From assembly GCA_017860345.1 (NCBI GenBank), contig JAFNAV010000004.1, forward strand, positions 26,101 through 90,100: a stretch of 64,000 nt of DNA, written 5' to 3'. This stretch comes from Bacteroidota bacterium. Lineage in GTDB: Bacteria; Bacteroidota; Bacteroidia; Bacteroidales; Paludibacteraceae. The position numbers were made by a program, and so were the translations under genes. Position 1 is the first letter of the stretch; every line of letters begins with the position of its first letter. Below, one piece after another: positions 27,754 through 37,738 of this stretch. Below the pieces are notes generated by a model. That model worked only from the letters and a program-made list of their open reading frames with translations. It made no database searches and was not told where the DNA came from.

Positions 27754-29301
27754 ATGGAACTATTAGACGTATCATTAGTCAATTGGTCGAGAGCGCAATT
27801 TACGCTCACTGCCATGTATCACTGGATTTTTGTTCCGCTTACGCTTGGGTTAGGGATAATTCAGGCTATTATGGAAACCATTTATTACCGCACAGGTGAT
27901 GAAAAATGGAAAAAAGCCACCAAATTCTGGATGACTCTGTTTGGAGTAAATTTTGCAATTGGCGTGGCTACCGGTATTATTCTCGAATTTGAGTTTGGCA
28001 CCAACTGGTCCAACTACAGTTGGTTTGTAGGTGACATTTTCGGTGCACCGTTGGCCATCGAGGGTATTCTGGCATTTTTCCTGGAAGCCACTTTTATTTC
28101 CATCATGTTTTTTGGTTGGAACAAAGTGGGTAAAGGATTTCACCTAACCTCAACCTGGCTCACCATATTTGGTGCCACACTGTCGGCCTTCTGGATTTTG
28201 GTGGCCAACGCATGGATGCAACATCCGGTGGGTATGGAATTTAACCCGGACACCGTTCGTAACGAGATGGTTGATTTCTGGGCCATACTATCGCCATTTG
28301 CATTAAACAAGTTCTTCCACTCGGTTGTTTCCAGCTGGATTGTAGGCTCACTCTTTGTACTTGGTGTAAGTGCATGGTTTCTTATCAAAAAGCGCGAAAC
28401 CGACTTTGCCAAAAAAAGTATCAAAGTAGCCGCTACTTTTGGTTTGGTAGCCTCTATCCTTACAGCTGTTAGCGGCGATGGGTCGGCTTACAATGTAGCG
28501 CAGGAACAACCCATGAAACTGGCTGCCATGGAAGGCCTTTACAACGGTCAGAAAGGTGCCGGCTTAGTAGCCGTAGGCATACTTAACCCCGACAAAAAAG
28601 CATACAACGACAGCGTAGATCCTTACCTGATGAACATTACTATCCCCAAAGCACTTTCGTTTTTAGGCTATCGGGATTTTAATGCCTTTGTACCGGGTAT
28701 TAATGATATTCTTCAGGGCGGCTACCAAACCAAAGATGGTGTAGCACTGTCGTTTGCTGAGCGAAATGAGAAAGGAAAAATAGCTAAGAAAGCATTGGCA
28801 GATTATAAAAAAGCCAAAGCTGATAAAGATACTGTAGCAGCAGCACAACATAAAGCTACGCTAAAAGAAAATTTTGATCATTTTGGTTACGCCTATTTGG
28901 ATTCACCCGAGCAAGCCATACCTAATGTTCCTATTACCTTCTACTCATTCCACATTATGGTCACTCTGGGTATGTACTTTATTGTACTGTTTGCCCTGTT
29001 TACCCTGCTGAGTTATGTAAAAAAATACGATGTAGGAAAATACAAATGGCTATTATGGGTTGCATTGCTGAGTATTCCGCTTGGATATGTAGCATCGCAG
29101 CTTGGTTGGTTAGTTGCCGAGGTTGGTCGTCAGCCATGGGCTATTCAGGATTTATTACCGGTCAATGTATCAGTTTCGGCTATCGCGGCACAGTCGGTAA
29201 AAATAACTTCCTTCTTGTTCCTTGCTTTGTTCACAACACTGCTGATTGCCGAAATCAGAATTATGCTGAAACAAATCAAAAAAGGACCACATCACGAATA
29301 A
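27754..29301 (+). CDS. cydA: Cytochrome bd ubiquinol oxidase subunit I
   Basis: This 515-residue multi-helix membrane protein carries hemes b558, b595 and d and reduces oxygen to water with quinol, giving high-affinity respiration in microaerobic conditions. Visible hallmarks are the N-terminal WSRAQFTLTAMYHWIFVPLTLG with a heme-ligand histidine, the GLYNGQKGAG region and the VGRQPWAIQDLLPVNVSV motif near residue 452. A charged periplasmic insert rich in Lys and Ala (about 333-375) lies near the quinol-binding loop. It forms an operon with cydB, 92 bp downstream. Confidence 0.96.
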   Translation: MELLDVSLVNWSRAQFTLTAMYHWIFVPLTLGLGIIQAIMETIYYRTGDEKWKKATKFWMTLFGVNFAIGVATGIILEFEFGTNWSNYSWFVGDIFGAPLAIEGILAFFLEATFISIMFFGWNKVGKGFHLTSTWLTIFGATLSAFWILVANAWMQHPVGMEFNPDTVRNEMVDFWAILSPFALNKFFHSVVSSWIVGSLFVLGVSAWFLIKKRETDFAKKSIKVAATFGLVASILTAVSGDGSAYNVAQEQPMKLAAMEGLYNGQKGAGLVAVGILNPDKKAYNDSVDPYLMNITIPKALSFLGYRDFNAFVPGINDILQGGYQTKDGVALSFAERNEKGKIAKKALADYKKAKADKDTVAAAQHKATLKENFDHFGYAYLDSPEQAIPNVPITFYSFHIMVTLGMYFIVLFALFTLLSYVKKYDVGKYKWLLWVALLSIPLGYVASQLGWLVAEVGRQPWAIQDLLPVNVSVSAIAAQSVKITSFLFLALFTTLLIAEIRIMLKQIKKGPHHE

Positions 29302-29304
29302 AAA

Positions 29305-29345
29305 AAGCCCCCGAAACTCCATCCCGGCGAGGAGGTGGGTTTTTA
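29305..29345 (+). terminator. Attenuator-like hairpin between cydA and cydB
   Basis: AAGCCC pairs with GGGTTT, with an inner ACTCC/GGAGGT pairing, followed by a short T run. It would lower cydB expression relative to cydA if functional. The stem is imperfect. Confidence 0.5.
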
Positions 29346-29393
29346 GTATTGGCTAACGACAATTAATTAATCAATCTTAAAAATAAAGATATT

Positions 29394-30545
29394 ATGTTCA
29401 CATATTCATTTCTTCAACATTACTGGTGGTTTATTATTTCGCTTTTGGGTGGAATTTTAGCCTTCCTGCTATTTGTTCAGGGTGGTCAATCCATGATTTT
29501 CTCCCTGTCGAAAACCGAAGACGAGCGTCGCCTTTTGGTGAACGTATTAGGTCGTAAATGGGAATTTACATTTACAACGCTTGTAACTTTTGGCGGAGCA
29601 TTTTTTGCATCATTTCCATTGTTCTATTCTACCAGTTTTGGTGGAGCTTACTGGGTTTGGATGGCTATTTTGTTCTGCTTTGTAATTCAGGCTGTATCAT
29701 ACGAGTTTCAGTCGAAACCCGGCAATCTTCTGGGTAAAAACACCTATCGTTCCTTCCTGTTTATCAACGGACTTTTGGGTACTATCCTGATTGGAGCAGC
29801 TATTGCTACATTCTTTACAGGCTCAGACTTTTCGGTAAACAAGGCCAACATTGCCTCTGAAATTGGCAGCCCGGTTATCAGTCAGTGGGGCAACGAGTGG
29901 CACGGATTGGAAGCATTGCTCAATTTACGCAACTGGTTTCTTGGATTGGCAGTATTTTTCCTTTCGCGCACATTAGCCTCTTTGTTTTTCATCAACCGCT
30001 TGAACAACGAAAACCTTGAAAAAAGCTCAAGAAAAGCGCTAATTATCAATGCCATTCCTTTTGTAGTATTCTTCCTGGCTTTTGTAATCTGGACTTTATT
30101 AGCCAAAGGTTTTGCCGTTGACCCTGCAACCGGCGAAGTGTCGCTTGTGCAATACAAATACTTTTTCAACCTGATAGAGCTTCCGGTTGTATTGGTGCTA
30201 TTCCTATTGGGAGTAGTGGCTGTACTTGGAGGAATTATCTGGACAATACTGAAACCCGAATTTAAAAAAGGAATCTGGCTTGCAGGCCCGGGCACAATAA
30301 TTACAGTTTGCAGCCTGTTGCTCATTGCCGGATATAACAATACAGCTTACTACCCGTCAGCTACCGATTTGCAAAGCTCACTCACAATATTCAACTCATC
30401 GTCAAGTGAATTTACATTAAAAGCAATGACCATTGTTTCTATCCTTATACCTTTTGTTCTGGCTTATATATTTTATGGCTGGAGGTCGATGGAAAAGAAA
30501 CGTACCGACATTGCCGACATCAATAGCGATGACCATGCTTATTAA
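29394..30545 (+). CDS. cydB: Cytochrome bd ubiquinol oxidase subunit II
   Basis: This 383-residue integral membrane protein has about eight or nine hydrophobic segments and completes the bd oxidase with CydA. The early FVQGGQSMIFSLSKTEDERRLLVNVLGRKWEFT region matches the family's GQAMLLxxxxxxExExRRLxxNxxGxxWExx pattern. It starts 92 bp after cydA with a hairpin in the gap and ends just before a strong terminator, closing the operon. CydX-like small subunits were not recognised. Confidence 0.95.
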   Translation: MFTYSFLQHYWWFIISLLGGILAFLLFVQGGQSMIFSLSKTEDERRLLVNVLGRKWEFTFTTLVTFGGAFFASFPLFYSTSFGGAYWVWMAILFCFVIQAVSYEFQSKPGNLLGKNTYRSFLFINGLLGTILIGAAIATFFTGSDFSVNKANIASEIGSPVISQWGNEWHGLEALLNLRNWFLGLAVFFLSRTLASLFFINRLNNENLEKSSRKALIINAIPFVVFFLAFVIWTLLAKGFAVDPATGEVSLVQYKYFFNLIELPVVLVLFLLGVVAVLGGIIWTILKPEFKKGIWLAGPGTIITVCSLLLIAGYNNTAYYPSATDLQSSLTIFNSSSSEFTLKAMTIVSILIPFVLAYIFYGWRSMEKKRTDIADINSDDHAY

Positions 30546-30570
30546 CTGAAAGCAATTTCTGTAAACTAAA

Positions 30571-30613
30571 AAACCTTGCCGGCGTGTTTGATTCAACCGG
30601 TAAGGTTTTTTTA
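30571..30613 (+). terminator. Intrinsic terminator between convergent cydB and priA
   Basis: The 12-bp stem AAACCTTGCCGG/CCGGTAAGGTTT with an internal wobble is followed by a T run. The A run on the 5' side makes it bidirectional, so it may serve priA too. Confidence 0.9.
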
Positions 30614-30616
30614 GTT

Positions 30617-33088
30617 TTACATGGGATCCACGTCCAATCCTACTTTAAGCGCTTTGTAACGGGAATCGGCCAGAATATTATCAGTAATCTGATTCAGCAA
30701 CTCTTTGGCTTTGGAAGGCGATGCCTCATTTTCAATTTTCAGAATAATCTGCTTGATAAAAAAATTCTGAATCCGCGAAACTGAAGGGTCAATAGGCCCG
30801 AGGATACGTTCGCCGAAAACAGACCGCAGCTGCCGTCCCATTTCGTACGAAGCCTGCTTTAAGATATTCACGTCGCGATGCCGCAATGTAATCTGGATAA
30901 GGCGGTAATAAGGCGGATACTTAAACTGCTGCCGTTCGGCACTCTGAAGCTGAAACATTGCCGCATAATCGTTGCGCAGCACCTGCCCTATTACAGGATG
31001 CTCGGGCTGCGAGGTTTGCAAAACCACCAATCCCCTTTTGTTTCTCCGCCCCGCTCTGCCACTTACCTGCGCCATAAGCTGAAAAGCCCTCTCGTGCGCT
31101 CTGAAATCAGGAAAATTGAGCATATTATCGGCATTCAGGATACCCACCAGACTCACATGTTCAAAATCAAGGCCTTTGGTCACCATCTGAGTTCCTATAA
31201 GAATATCCACTTTGTGTTGCTCAAAGTCAGTAATCAATTTCTCATAACCTTTTTTGGAACGCGTGGTATCTAAATCCATCCGGCTCACCCGGGCTTCAGG
31301 AAAAATCTGGCGTATTTCATCCTCAATTTTTTCAGTACCAAAACCTTTGGTACTGAGCGCCGGCGTATGGCACGACGGGCACGTTTGAGGAATAGGTTCC
31401 GTATAGCCACAGTAGTGACAGGTAAGCGTATTGAAAACCTTGTGTACAGTCAGGCTCACATCACAATTTTTACATTTAGGCACGTAGGCACAGGCTTTAC
31501 ACTCAATATAAGGCGCATACCCTCTACGATTCTGAAACAAAATAACCTGTTCCTTATTGGCTAAAGCCTTTTTAATTTTTTCAAGCAGCAAATCAGAAAA
31601 ATGACTTTCCATCATTTTTTTTTGATAAGCCTCCTTGGTATCCACCACCAAAATCTCAGGCAGCTCGATCTCTTCGTGCCTTTTTTGCAATTCCACCAAT
31701 CCATATTTTCCGGTGGTGGCATTAAAATATGTTTCTACCGAAGGAGTAGCCGTACCAAGTAAGGTTTTAGCACCATGCATCGAAGCCAGCACAATAGCGG
31801 CATTGCGCGCATGGTAACGCGGTGAGGGGTCGTACTGCTTAAAACTGGATTCGTGCTCCTCATCAACAATAAGAAGACCCAATTTCCGAAACGGCAGAAA
31901 AACCGAGGAGCGCACACCTATAATAACTTCGTAACCCTTATCATTCAATACATTATTCCAGATTTCCACACGCTCGGCATCCGAAAATTTTGAATGATAC
32001 ACCCCCAGCTTGTTACCAAAAACACGTTTGAGTCGGGAAGTAAGCTGAGTGGTCAGAGCTATTTCAGGCACCAGATATAACACCTGATTACCTTCGGCCA
32101 GCACTTTCTGAATTAAATGAATATAAATCTCGGTTTTACCGCTTGATGTTATGCCATGCAACAACACCACCGGTTTATCAACAAACTGTTTTTCAATTTG
32201 ATGCAGCGCTAATTTCTGATGCTCGTTGAGCGGGAATAGTGCACTTGTTTCGGTATTGCTTACGTCAAGCCGTCCTATTTCTTTTTTATAAATTTCTAAA
32301 ACTCCTTTTTCAACAAGGCTATTCAGCACCGGAGTACTCATTCCCGACTTGTCCGTAAGTTCTTTCTTTGACACCTCGCGAGTCAGCTTAGGATGCAGGC
32401 ACTTGGATAAATCCATGTATATCATCAGCAAATCGAGCTGTTTTTTAGCCCGCCCCAAATCATCAAAAATTTTTTGCAGATTCTCGTCCTTGCGTGCTTC
32501 ATCGGTAAGGCGAACATAAGCTTCGGTACGCGCCCGGAATTTTTGGGTAAGCTCTTCGTTTACTTCCACAGCATTTTTTTCGAGCAACATTTTCAGAGTA
32601 GGCAATACATCGCGTATACCGGTATTTTTAGTCAGTACATCTACACTCAGTGGTTTTCCGTCCGATAAGGCGTCGAGTATTCTTTGCTCCTTGTCGCTCA
32701 GGTAAGTCTCGGCCTCATAGTCAGGATTGATGCAAACCTGCGTTTCGCTCTCAAGCTTTAGTCCCGCCGGCACAGCCGCCTGAAACACATCGCCCGGATA
32801 GGCCTGATAATAGCTCCCTATCCAATCCCAAAACTTCAGCTGTGGGTATCTGAGTACAGGCTGACTATCCAACAAGCAAACGATATCCTTAATGGCGTAT
32901 ACAGTTTCGGGCTTGAAAGTATGAATCAGCGATACAATGGCCGTGTAGAGCCGCCGCTTACCAAAAGGCACAACCACACGCATACCAACCCGTACAGAAT
33001 CGGCCCATTCATCCGGAACTGAATATGTGAAAGTAGCAGCCAGAGGCAGAGGCACAATCACGTTGATATATTTAGAACTTAGTGACAT
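30617..33088 (-). CDS. priA: Primosomal protein N' (replication restart helicase PriA)
   Basis: This 823-residue helicase restarts replication at stalled forks. The start at 33088 (MSLSSKYINVIVPLP) is chosen over a frame 114 bp longer because a well-spaced promoter lies inside that extension. The order is the 3'-DNA-binding domain with PFGKRR, Walker A LLHGITSSGKTEIYIHL, the DEEH box LLIVDEEHESSF, and the zinc module CKACAYVPKCKNC, CHYCGY and CPSCH with paired CxxC. Helicase motif V/VI includes ILIGTQMVTKGLDFEHV and AQVSGRAGRRNKRG. Length is normal. Confidence 0.96.
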   Translation of the reverse strand: MSLSSKYINVIVPLPLAATFTYSVPDEWADSVRVGMRVVVPFGKRRLYTAIVSLIHTFKPETVYAIKDIVCLLDSQPVLRYPQLKFWDWIGSYYQAYPGDVFQAAVPAGLKLESETQVCINPDYEAETYLSDKEQRILDALSDGKPLSVDVLTKNTGIRDVLPTLKMLLEKNAVEVNEELTQKFRARTEAYVRLTDEARKDENLQKIFDDLGRAKKQLDLLMIYMDLSKCLHPKLTREVSKKELTDKSGMSTPVLNSLVEKGVLEIYKKEIGRLDVSNTETSALFPLNEHQKLALHQIEKQFVDKPVVLLHGITSSGKTEIYIHLIQKVLAEGNQVLYLVPEIALTTQLTSRLKRVFGNKLGVYHSKFSDAERVEIWNNVLNDKGYEVIIGVRSSVFLPFRKLGLLIVDEEHESSFKQYDPSPRYHARNAAIVLASMHGAKTLLGTATPSVETYFNATTGKYGLVELQKRHEEIELPEILVVDTKEAYQKKMMESHFSDLLLEKIKKALANKEQVILFQNRRGYAPYIECKACAYVPKCKNCDVSLTVHKVFNTLTCHYCGYTEPIPQTCPSCHTPALSTKGFGTEKIEDEIRQIFPEARVSRMDLDTTRSKKGYEKLITDFEQHKVDILIGTQMVTKGLDFEHVSLVGILNADNMLNFPDFRAHERAFQLMAQVSGRAGRRNKRGLVVLQTSQPEHPVIGQVLRNDYAAMFQLQSAERQQFKYPPYYRLIQITLRHRDVNILKQASYEMGRQLRSVFGERILGPIDPSVSRIQNFFIKQIILKIENEASPSKAKELLNQITDNILADSRYKALKVGLDVDPM

Positions 33089-33107
33089 GGTTTGCTTTTT
33101 TGTATTA

Positions 33108-33137
33108 CAAAGATAAACAAGAAACAGGAATAGGCAA
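33108..33137 (-). promoter_or_regulatory. Promoter of priA
   Basis: The minus strand has TTG, 19 bases, then TATCTTTG, ending 20 bp before the chosen ATG. This decides the priA start. Confidence 0.7.
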
Positions 33138-33289
33138 TCATTAAATACAAAGGAAAAAGTCCAATCTTGCATATAAAAAAGACATATTGAGAGCAATAAC
33201 AATTAACAAAACAAAGTCTATAACCGTCATTTTCAAGAATAAGATATATCTATTTATCAATAATTTTTCAAAAATTCATTAAATCTCCG

Positions 33290-33297
33290 TATCTTTG
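33290..33297 (+). promoter_or_regulatory. -7 element for metG
   Basis: TATCTTTG followed by CAGCCCG lies about 143 bp upstream of metG. The same downstream context occurs at the tig promoter. Confidence 0.58.
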
Positions 33298-33439
33298 CAG
33301 CCCGTTTATCGAGGTTCATTCGTGAATCAATAAATCAAGCTGATGTTTTTTACAGCCCATCCGGCATAAAGGTATAAAACAACTAAAGCAGCTTTGGACA
33401 ACAAACTCAGCGGATAACCTACAACAATTCAACATTTAT

Positions 33440-35497
33440 ATGACAAACTTTAAACGTACCACCGTAACTTCTGCTTTGCCTTATGCCAACGGTCCGGTTC
33501 ATATCGGGCATTTGGCTGGTGTATATGTTCCGGCCGATATCTACGTGCGCTATCTTCGTCTGAAAGGTGAAGAGGTAATTTTTATCGGCGGCTCCGACGA
33601 GCACGGGGTGCCCATCACCATTAAAGCTAAAAAAGAAGGAGTTACTCCTCAGGACATTGTGGATCGTTACCACGGAATTATCAAAAAATCCTTTGCCGAC
33701 TTTGGTATTTCGTTCGATGTTTATTCCCGCACAACCTCCACAACTCACCGCAGGATGGCTTCGGATATTTTCAAAACCATCGACAAAAAAGATGGCTTTG
33801 TTATTCAAAACAGCGAACAATATTACGACGAAACAGCGCAGCAATTTTTGGCCGACCGCTACATCACCGGTAAATGTCCGCATTGCGGAAACGAAAATGC
33901 TTATGGCGACCAGTGCGAATCCTGCGGCACATCGCTCAGCCCTACCGACCTGATTAACCCTAAGTCGGCCATCAGCGGCTCTACCCCCGTGATGCGGGAA
34001 ACCAAACACTGGTACCTGCCTCTGGATCAGCACGAAGCATGGTTGCGCCAGTGGATTTTGGAAGATCACAAGGAATGGAAATCCAATGTATACGGACAGT
34101 GCAAAAGCTGGCTCGATATGGGCTTACAGCCCCGTGCCGTAAGCCGCGACCTCGATTGGGGGATACCCGTACCGGTGGAAGGCGCCGAAGGCAAAGTGCT
34201 CTATGTTTGGTTCGATGCGCCGATAGGCTATATCTCCAACACCAAAGAAATTTGCGACGCTAAGCCCGAAAAATTCGGAAGCTGGGAAAAATGGTGGAAA
34301 GATCCCGAAACCCGTCTGTTGCACTTTATTGGCAAGGATAATATTGTATTTCACTGCATTGTATTCCCGGCTATGCTTAAGGCTGAAGGCTCGTATATTC
34401 TGCCCGACAACGTGCCGGCCAACGAGTTTCTGAACCTCGAAGGAGACAAAATATCCACCTCGCGCAACTGGGCAGTGTGGTTGCATGAATACCTCGAAGA
34501 TTTCCCCGGAAAACAGGATGTGCTTCGCTACGTACTTACTGCCAACGCGCCCGAAACAAAAGATAATGACTTTACGTGGAAGGATTTTCAGGCTCGCAAC
34601 AACAACGAATTAGTAGCCATTTTTGGCAACTTTATCAATAGGGCTTTGGTGCTTACTCAGAAATATTACGACGGAAAAGTACCTGCGCTGGGCGAACTAA
34701 CCGACTATGACAAGCAAACACTGGATGAATTTGCAAACGTGAAAGCCGATGTGGAAAAATTGCTGGACAACTTCCGGTTCCGCGACGCTCAGAAAGAAGC
34801 GATGAATCTGGCACGTATCGGCAACAAATATCTGGCCGACACCGAACCATGGAAAGTAGCCAAAACTGACATGGATCGCGTATCCACCATTATGCACCTG
34901 AGCTTGCAGATTGCAGCAAATCTGGCCATTGCGTTTGAACCGTTTTTGCCATTTACTTCCGAAAAACTGCGTAATATGCTGAATCTATCCACCTTCGACT
35001 GGAAAGAACTGGGGCGGATTGACCTGTTAAAGGCCGGCGAACAACTGGGAACTCCGGAATTATTATTTGAGAAAATTGAAGATGAAACCATTGCCGCGCA
35101 GATTCAGAAGTTACTCGACACCAAAAAAGCCAACGAAGCAGCTGCTTACAAGCCCAATCCGGTGAAAGAGAACGTGGCTTTCGACGATTTTATGAAGATG
35201 GACATTCGTGTGGCTACGGTGCTCGATTGCCAAAAAGTACCTAAAGCCGACAAACTGCTTCAGTTTAGGTTAGACGATGGCATGGGCGGACGCACTATCC
35301 TTTCGGGAATAGCAGCATCGTACCCAAATCCCGAAGAACTGATTGGGACTCAGGTTTGCTTTATCGCCAACTTCGAGCCCCGCAAGCTCCGCGGTATTAT
35401 GAGCGAAGGAATGATTCTCTCCGCCGAAAATGCTGATGGCAAATTAGTGCTTATTCGCCCTGGCGCTACAGTAACCAATGGGGTGGAAGTGAAATAA
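33440..35497 (+). CDS. metG: Methionyl-tRNA synthetase
   Basis: This 685-residue class I synthetase charges tRNA-Met. The HIGH-like motif is [13 protein letters not shown] near residue 15. Paired zinc-binding cysteines appear as CPHCG and CESCG around 145-165. The KMSKS-like loop is [11 protein letters not shown] near 338. The C-terminal part (about 575-685) is a fused tRNA-binding (Trbp111/EMAP-like) domain with [24 protein letters not shown] and [12 protein letters not shown], typical of long MetG. An intrinsic terminator follows the stop. Confidence 0.97.
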   Translation: MTNFKRTTVTSALPYANGPVHIGHLAGVYVPADIYVRYLRLKGEEVIFIGGSDEHGVPITIKAKKEGVTPQDIVDRYHGIIKKSFADFGISFDVYSRTTSTTHRRMASDIFKTIDKKDGFVIQNSEQYYDETAQQFLADRYITGKCPHCGNENAYGDQCESCGTSLSPTDLINPKSAISGSTPVMRETKHWYLPLDQHEAWLRQWILEDHKEWKSNVYGQCKSWLDMGLQPRAVSRDLDWGIPVPVEGAEGKVLYVWFDAPIGYISNTKEICDAKPEKFGSWEKWWKDPETRLLHFIGKDNIVFHCIVFPAMLKAEGSYILPDNVPANEFLNLEGDKISTSRNWAVWLHEYLEDFPGKQDVLRYVLTANAPETKDNDFTWKDFQARNNNELVAIFGNFINRALVLTQKYYDGKVPALGELTDYDKQTLDEFANVKADVEKLLDNFRFRDAQKEAMNLARIGNKYLADTEPWKVAKTDMDRVSTIMHLSLQIAANLAIAFEPFLPFTSEKLRNMLNLSTFDWKELGRIDLLKAGEQLGTPELLFEKIEDETIAAQIQKLLDTKKANEAAAYKPNPVKENVAFDDFMKMDIRVATVLDCQKVPKADKLLQFRLDDGMGGRTILSGIAASYPNPEELIGTQVCFIANFEPRKLRGIMSEGMILSAENADGKLVLIRPGATVTNGVEVK

Positions 35498-35520
35498 AGA
35501 TACACTTAAGTGAGATAGAG

Positions 35521-35570
35521 AGAGCATCGGCCGAAAAATAAATTCGGTTGGTGCTCTTTTTTTTTGATGT
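35521..35570 (+). terminator. Intrinsic terminator of metG
   Basis: AGAGCATCGGCCGAA pairs with TTCGGTTGGTGCTCT through GU wobbles, followed by nine or more Ts. Confidence 0.9.
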
Positions 35571-35738
35571 AATCAGATTTAGATGAACCAAGAAGCAAAA
35601 ATCACAATCACCTTATTATAAACAACTTAATTATTTTAGAATAAAAAATTTAAAAAAATTGCTCAGAATTATTTTGTCAATTAAAATATTGTTTGTTTCT
35701 TTGTGGCATAGTTACATAGACCACTATACTTATATGCC

Positions 35739-36551
35739 ATGATTAAAATTAAAAATCTTTCGTTTTATTACAAAAGGAAATCGCCATTGTTCAACAATTT
35801 TTCGTTGGAACTTGAAAATGGACGCATCGTTGGGCTACTTGGCAAAAATGGAGCCGGAAAGTCGACACTACTGAGTGTGATTGCAGGGCTAATTCAACCC
35901 CAATCGGGCGATGTTCACGTAAATAGTTACACTCCATTCAGTCGCAATCCCAATTTTTTGGCCGACATTTATATGGTGCCTGAGGAGTTTTCATTTCCGC
36001 ATGTAAGCATCAGCACTTACATTAAAGCATTCAGCCCATTGTATCCGTCATTTGACCACGAGAAGCTAAAAACCATTTTTACAGAATTTGAAATCGAGCC
36101 GTCGTCCAATCTGAATAAGCTTTCGCACGGACAGCGCAAAAAGTTTCTCATTGCTTTTGCCCTGGCAACCAACTGCAAAGTGCTGGTGCTGGACGAGCCA
36201 ACCAATGGGTTGGATATTCCATCGAAAAGCCAGTTTCGCAAAATTCTGGTTAGCTCGGTTACCGACGAACAGCTTATCCTGATTTCGACGCATCAGGTAA
36301 AAGACATTGACACCATTATTGACAAAATAGTAGTGATTGACGAAGGAGCAATAATATACAACGAAAACGTGGATGAAATAACGCGCAAATTATATTTCGA
36401 GACCGTGACTTCGATTCAGGCCAATGACCATGTGCTTTATAGCGAAAAATGTCCATTGGGATATCGGATTGTAAAACCCGCCATCAACACCACCGAGTCC
36501 GGCATTGATCTCGAACTGCTGTTTAACGCCATCATCAACAAAACCATTTAA
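35739..36551 (+). CDS. ABC transporter ATP-binding protein
   Basis: This 270-residue ATPase has Walker A GLLGKNGAGKSTLLSVIAG (about 34-52), the signature LNKLSHGQRKKFLIAFAL and Walker B KVLVLDEPTNGLDI followed by an H-loop ISTHQ. It is the first gene of a four-gene operon with an ABC permease, a GntR regulator and an exported beta-rich protein. This YtrA/YtrB-type arrangement suggests an exporter responding to envelope stress or an antimicrobial, but the substrate is unknown. The last 60 residues form a C-terminal accessory region. Confidence 0.9.
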   Translation: MIKIKNLSFYYKRKSPLFNNFSLELENGRIVGLLGKNGAGKSTLLSVIAGLIQPQSGDVHVNSYTPFSRNPNFLADIYMVPEEFSFPHVSISTYIKAFSPLYPSFDHEKLKTIFTEFEIEPSSNLNKLSHGQRKKFLIAFALATNCKVLVLDEPTNGLDIPSKSQFRKILVSSVTDEQLILISTHQVKDIDTIIDKIVVIDEGAIIYNENVDEITRKLYFETVTSIQANDHVLYSEKCPLGYRIVKPAINTTESGIDLELLFNAIINKTI

Positions 36552-36563
36552 AAAAACAGAGAC

Positions 36564-37364
36564 ATGAAATCAAACGGTTTTTTCAGTTTTAGTAGATTTT
36601 ATCTGCTTTTGCGCAACGATATGTTGTTGAATTATAAAAAATATATTTTCACCATCGTTGGGGCAATTATTCTTGGGTATATTATCCTTTACATACAAAT
36701 GCCCACAAGGCAGTATCAATCAAATTTCGGCGAAATAAATTACACCATAACATTTACAACCTGTTTAATTGGCTTAGGCGCTTTTATAGGATTGTCGTTT
36801 CCGGCTTTGAGTTCAAAGACCACCACAATGAATTATTTGCTTATGCCATCGTCTAGTTTCGAGAAATTTGCAAGTCAGTTTCTTATCCGGGTTATTATTG
36901 GCACATTTATGTTTTTTATTATTTTTTGGTTAGATGCCTACTTAGCGAGAGCTACGGCACTAATATCGTTAAGTAAAATTGAGCATGCACCGCAAATCAA
37001 GGTCTTTGAATTTTCATACTTATTTACTTCGACCAAAAATGAGCCACTAATAACAGCTGCTATTGTAGCATTTTTTGTATCAGCAGGAATATTCCTTTTC
37101 AGTGTAAGGATATTTTTCAAAAAATTAGCCATGATTAAAACCGGCATTGCATTGGCAGCTTTAATCGTTAGTGTAGCCATATTGGTTGTGGCATTTGCAC
37201 ATATTTTTTATCCCGGTACCGACGGTATGGATTTTGAAATTACCACTTACAAGATTTACAAAACCTATGACAACAGAGATATCTGGCTGTTTTCGATGTT
37301 TTATTTTTCCTGGATATTTTTCTTACCATTGGGTTATTTTAAACTTAAAGAAAAGCAAGTATGA
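36564..37364 (+). CDS. ABC transporter permease, six-helix
   Basis: This 266-residue integral membrane protein has about six hydrophobic segments: near residues 25-43, 62-82, 107-127, 157-177, 188-212 and 235-255. It has no signal peptide. It lies 12 bp after the ATPase gene, and its stop overlaps the GntR start by four bases (ATGA), so the genes are translationally coupled. It is presumably the membrane partner of the preceding ATPase. No family-specific motif was recognised beyond ABC-2-like topology. Confidence 0.8.
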   Translation: MKSNGFFSFSRFYLLLRNDMLLNYKKYIFTIVGAIILGYIILYIQMPTRQYQSNFGEINYTITFTTCLIGLGAFIGLSFPALSSKTTTMNYLLMPSSSFEKFASQFLIRVIIGTFMFFIIFWLDAYLARATALISLSKIEHAPQIKVFEFSYLFTSTKNEPLITAAIVAFFVSAGIFLFSVRIFFKKLAMIKTGIALAALIVSVAILVVAFAHIFYPGTDGMDFEITTYKIYKTYDNRDIWLFSMFYFSWIFFLPLGYFKLKEKQV

Positions 37365-37738
37365 GTATAGATTTTAAACTGACCAAAGGTATTTTTCAGC
37401 AAATTGCAGATAACCTTTGTCATCAGATACTTGAAGGGAAACTGCTTCCCGGCGAGCGTGTACCATCGGTACGCGATTTGGCAGCCGACTACGAGGTAAA
37501 CCGCAACACCCTGCTGCGCACCTACTCAGTACTGGAAGATGCAGGGATGATAGTAAATAAACGTGGAGTAGGTTTTTTTGTAGCCGATAACGCTGTAGAG
37601 CTTATTCGCAACAATGAGAAGAAAGAATTTTTCAGCAACGATTTACCCGAGTTTATGCGTAAAGTAAAGCTACTGAAACTCACAGAGTCGGACCTAATGG
37701 ATTTATTAAACCTCATAAAGAACAATACAAAGTTATGA
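37361..37738 (+). CDS. GntR-family regulator, YtrA-like
   Basis: This 125-residue protein has the winged-helix GntR domain with QIADNLCHQILEGKLLPGERVPSVRDLAADYEVNRNTLL (about 14-52) and a short C-terminal helix pair, the layout of the YtrA subfamily. It probably represses its own operon. It is unusual in sitting third rather than first: it overlaps the permease upstream and the exported protein downstream by ATGA junctions at both ends. Any operator would lie before 35739; none was recognised. Confidence 0.9.
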   Translation: MSIDFKLTKGIFQQIADNLCHQILEGKLLPGERVPSVRDLAADYEVNRNTLLRTYSVLEDAGMIVNKRGVGFFVADNAVELIRNNEKKEFFSNDLPEFMRKVKLLKLTESDLMDLLNLIKNNTKL